8,103 nt of DNA from NCBI GenBank assembly GCA_029935255.1, contig JAOZKS010000102.1, positions 285 through 8,387 of the forward strand, given 5' to 3'. Within the stretch, counting starts at the first letter, position 1, and each line of letters starts with the position of its first letter. The notes below the pieces were generated by a model. The model saw nothing but the letters and a program-made list of their open reading frames with translations. It was not told where the DNA came from and did not search any database. Origin of the DNA: Pontiella sp. (GTDB lineage: Bacteria; Verrucomicrobiota; Kiritimatiellia; Kiritimatiellales; Pontiellaceae). Below are positions 6,592 through 8,103 of this stretch, one piece after another. The translations under genes and the position numbers were made by a program.

Positions 6592-7326
6592 ATGCTAAAG
6601 AAAATTTCAAACTACATAGCCTGCGGATCAACCCGTATCGGAAAACTCAATCTTCGGTGGAACGTCGACCAGAAACCCAAACCCTTGAATTTGTCGAATT
6701 TTGAATCCCCTTACAAAATCCACCTTGGCCCTGGACCAAACTGGATAAAGCCCGATCAACATTGGATTGATGTGGATATCGACCCAAAACGCGGAGATAT
6801 CGTTGTTGATTTTGGTCAGTTCAGGGCCTTCCCCATGGCTAGTGAATCCGTATCGTGCATTTATGGTTCACATGTGTTCGAACACATGAGTATCTATGTT
6901 ACTCCTACCTTATTCAAAGAATGTTGCCGCATTCTGAGACCCAGCGGCACCCTGCGATTGATTCTACCTGATGTGGAAAAAAGCATCAGAGAGTATGTTG
7001 CTAAAAACAACAGGTTTGATCTGTTCAAACGCCGAACTCAACGAGCTAAAAAACAATGGGGCATGCAACACTATACGCGATTTGATTGTCTTCGTGAGGA
7101 TTTCCTTTCCAGATCAGGCCAACCAATCCTTGGTGAGCAAGCCTTAGCCCACCAAAATGCATGGGATTTCGAGTCCATACAAAATGATTTAATACATGCA
7201 GGGTTTTCAAAAGTAGAAAAAACGTCATTTCAGAAAAGTAGAACCCCCGATTTTTCTTTTGAAGGAACCTATCCAAGCGAAGCCAATGAATCGGATCGAT
7301 CCCTATATGTTGAAGCTGTTAAATAA
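6592..7326 (+). CDS. Class I SAM-dependent methyltransferase (Methyltransf_11-like)
   Basis: The product (244 aa) is a Rossmann-fold methyltransferase of the type common in O-antigen and capsule loci. Visible are motif I KIHLGPGPNW (residues 42-51), an acidic strand end WIDVDIDP (58-65) likely to hold the SAM ribose, DFGQFRAFP (73-81), IYGSHVFEHM (90-99) and the post-motif CCRILRPSGTLRLILPDVE (111-129). The C-terminus SLYVEAVK (237-244) is usual for the group. The target is unknown; a sugar hydroxyl of the surface glycan is an inference from context. The gene is AT-richer than its left neighbours: bases 7201-7260 hold 20 G/C in 60, against 42 in 60 at 6361-6420 in neuB. It lies between two copies of the neuB 3' end, so it probably arrived by recombination. 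The ATG at 6592 has only a weak GGA upstream. Confidence 0.85.
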   Translation: MLKKISNYIACGSTRIGKLNLRWNVDQKPKPLNLSNFESPYKIHLGPGPNWIKPDQHWIDVDIDPKRGDIVVDFGQFRAFPMASESVSCIYGSHVFEHMSIYVTPTLFKECCRILRPSGTLRLILPDVEKSIREYVAKNNRFDLFKRRTQRAKKQWGMQHYTRFDCLREDFLSRSGQPILGEQALAHQNAWDFESIQNDLIHAGFSKVEKTSFQKSRTPDFSFEGTYPSEANESDRSLYVEAVK

Positions 7327-7340
7327 CCGATCAAGACAAA

Positions 7341-7359
7341 CTGATGAACCATTCATCAG
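7341..7359. repeat. Perfect 8-bp inverted repeat with 3-base loop
   Basis: CTGATGAA (7341-7348) and TTCATCAG (7352-7359) are exact reverse complements around CCA. The hairpin lies between the methyltransferase stop and the orphan neuB end, and stops two bases before recognisable neuB similarity begins. No T tract follows on the plus strand, so it is not a standard intrinsic terminator. It could be an mRNA processing or stabilising stem, a recombination-site relic, or chance. Confidence 0.6.
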
Positions 7360-7360
7360 A

Positions 7361-7426
7361 GCCATACAAACCGAAGTGCTCGACGTGGAAAAAGTCCAGC
7401 GCGACAAATTAAAGTATCGAGGTTAA
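7361..7426 (+). pseudogene. Orphan 3' end of a second neuB copy
   Basis: These bases encode, without any start codon, the final residues of a NeuB protein: QTEVLDVEKVQRDKLKYRG and a stop (7367-7426). Eighteen of the 19 residues equal the end of the intact neuB. Similarity starts near GCC at 7361 and breaks down to the left, with a three-base length difference around 7364-7369. The differences from copy 1 are nearly all silent, so both sequences evolved as working genes before one was reduced. The fragment ends at the same codon as the intact gene, which shows that the short form without an SAF domain is original and not a product of the rearrangement. It makes no protein of its own. Confidence 0.88.
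7419..7422 (+). promoter_or_regulatory. Shine-Dalgarno site of the dehydratase inside the neuB fragment
   Basis: GAGG, in the last Arg and Gly codons of the orphan neuB end, lies eight bases before the ATG at 7431. The intact neuB copy has different bases here (CGG AAC). The fragment may therefore be kept because it provides the start signal of the next gene. Confidence 0.6.
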
Positions 7427-7430
7427 ATTG

Positions 7431-8103
7431 ATGGATCGTGAAGTCGACTTTTTGCGTTCGGCCTTGGCCGTGGATGGAACCCCTGCATCAAAAACCGGCA
7501 TCTTGGATTGGTTCGAAGAACGGCAGGAAGCACACCGCTTCAGCCTCGAAAGAATCCCTTTTGAACAACTTGAAAAATGGAAATTCCACCCCCTCCGCGG
7601 CGACCTCTGCCACGAAAGTGGAAAATTTTTTAGCCTTGAAGGGGTTCGAGCCAAAACAAACTGGGGCGGCATACCGGAATGGGAACAACCGATCATCAAC
7701 CAACCTGAAATTGGTTTTCTAGGATTCATAACGAAAAAGTTTGACGGGATTCTGCATTTTCTGGTGCAGGCGAAAATGGAACCCGGAAACATCAACATGA
7801 TCCAGTTGGCACCGACGCTACAGGCCACACGCAGTAATTTCACTCAGGTACACCAAGGGAGAAAGCCCCCCTACCTCGAATACTTCATAAACCCGAAGAA
7901 CTCTGAGATTCTTGTGGATGCACTGCAGTCTGAACAGGGCGCCAGATTTCTACGGAAACGAAATCGAAACATTATAATTGAAGTTGATGGCGAGATTCCT
8001 GTTTACGATGACTACTGCTGGCTGACTCTGGGCCAGATTATTCAGACTATGAGACACGATAACATAGTGAATATGGATGCACGAACTGTGATCTCCTGTG
8101 CTT
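7431..8103 (+). CDS. NDP-hexose 2,3-dehydratase (5' part only)
   Basis: The first 224 codons of a gene cut by the right edge. The family (EvaA/TylX3/OleV type) removes water across C2-C3 of an NDP-4-keto-6-deoxyhexose, the first committed step to 2-deoxysugars. Recognisable parts are EIGFLGFITKKFDGILHF (residues 93-110), LVQAKMEPGN (111-120), IQLAPTLQATRSN (124-136), PPYLEYF (146-152) and CWLTLGQIIQTMRHDN (196-211). Full-length members are about 460-490 residues, made of two similar halves, so what is seen is the first repeat. The ATG at 7431 is four bases after the orphan neuB stop and has GAGG at 7419-7422. The family is best known from antibiotic sugars. Here it sits among surface-glycan genes, so the product likely enters a polysaccharide. 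The partner 3-ketoreductase and the NDP-glucose enzymes would lie outside the window. Confidence 0.85.
   Translation, partial: MDREVDFLRSALAVDGTPASKTGILDWFEERQEAHRFSLERIPFEQLEKWKFHPLRGDLCHESGKFFSLEGVRAKTNWGGIPEWEQPIINQPEIGFLGFITKKFDGILHFLVQAKMEPGNINMIQLAPTLQATRSNFTQVHQGRKPPYLEYFINPKNSEILVDALQSEQGARFLRKRNRNIIIEVDGEIPVYDDYCWLTLGQIIQTMRHDNIVNMDARTVISCA

Noticed and set aside
7341..7359. An intrinsic terminator after the methyltransferase
   Set aside because: The stem has no T-rich tail on the plus strand, its G/C content is modest, and the dehydratase just downstream has no visible promoter of its own.
6586..7360. An insertion sequence or transposon carrying the methyltransferase
   Set aside because: No transposase, terminal inverted repeats or short target duplication are seen. 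The flanking repeat is coding sequence with silent differences, which fits recombination between diverged alleles better.
7344..7415. A short ATG-started reading frame between the methyltransferase and the dehydratase
   Set aside because: It is only 23 codons, lacks a ribosome binding site, begins inside the hairpin and runs out of frame through the neuB fragment.

Overview
The window looks like chromosomal DNA of a Gram-negative bacterium of moderate GC content that starts many genes from Shine-Dalgarno sites. I suspect the Planctomycetes-Verrucomicrobia-Chlamydiae/Kiritimatiellota area, but nothing in the window proves this, so treat the lineage as a guess. It holds one leftward gene, cut by the left edge, and a long run of eight tightly packed rightward genes. 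The last of these is cut by the right edge.

Left part (1-2719), housekeeping. A partial aceE (pyruvate dehydrogenase E1) reads leftward. It diverges from nfo (endonuclease IV), trmJ (tRNA 2'-O-methyltransferase) and a small DEDDy 3'-5' exonuclease. The aceE leader contains an inverted repeat that would fold its ribosome binding site into a stem directly before the start codon.

Right part (2730-8103), surface glycan synthesis, on the same strand with almost no gaps. In order it holds a family 2 glycosyltransferase, a membrane-anchored polyprenyl-phosphate-type glycosyltransferase, a fused CMP-nonulosonate synthetase/HAD phosphatase, a short nonulosonate (sialic-acid-type) synthase, an AT-richer SAM methyltransferase, and the start of an NDP-hexose 2,3-dehydratase. 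Together these suggest a cell-surface polysaccharide or glycoprotein glycan that contains a sialic-acid-like nine-carbon sugar (Kdn, Neu5Ac or a relative) and a 2-deoxygenated hexose. The synthase would condense a phosphorylated six-carbon sugar with phosphoenolpyruvate, the fused phosphatase would remove the phosphate, and the cytidylyltransferase would activate the product.

The most informative structure is at 6526-7430. The last 20 codons of the synthase gene (stop included) occur twice, once at the end of the intact gene and once as an orphan fragment after the methyltransferase. The two copies differ almost only at silent positions. The orphan copy carries the Shine-Dalgarno site of the dehydratase gene. 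The simplest reading is that a neuB gene once directly preceded the dehydratase, and that a neuB-plus-methyltransferase block from a diverged relative was later recombined in, leaving the old 3' end as a scar.
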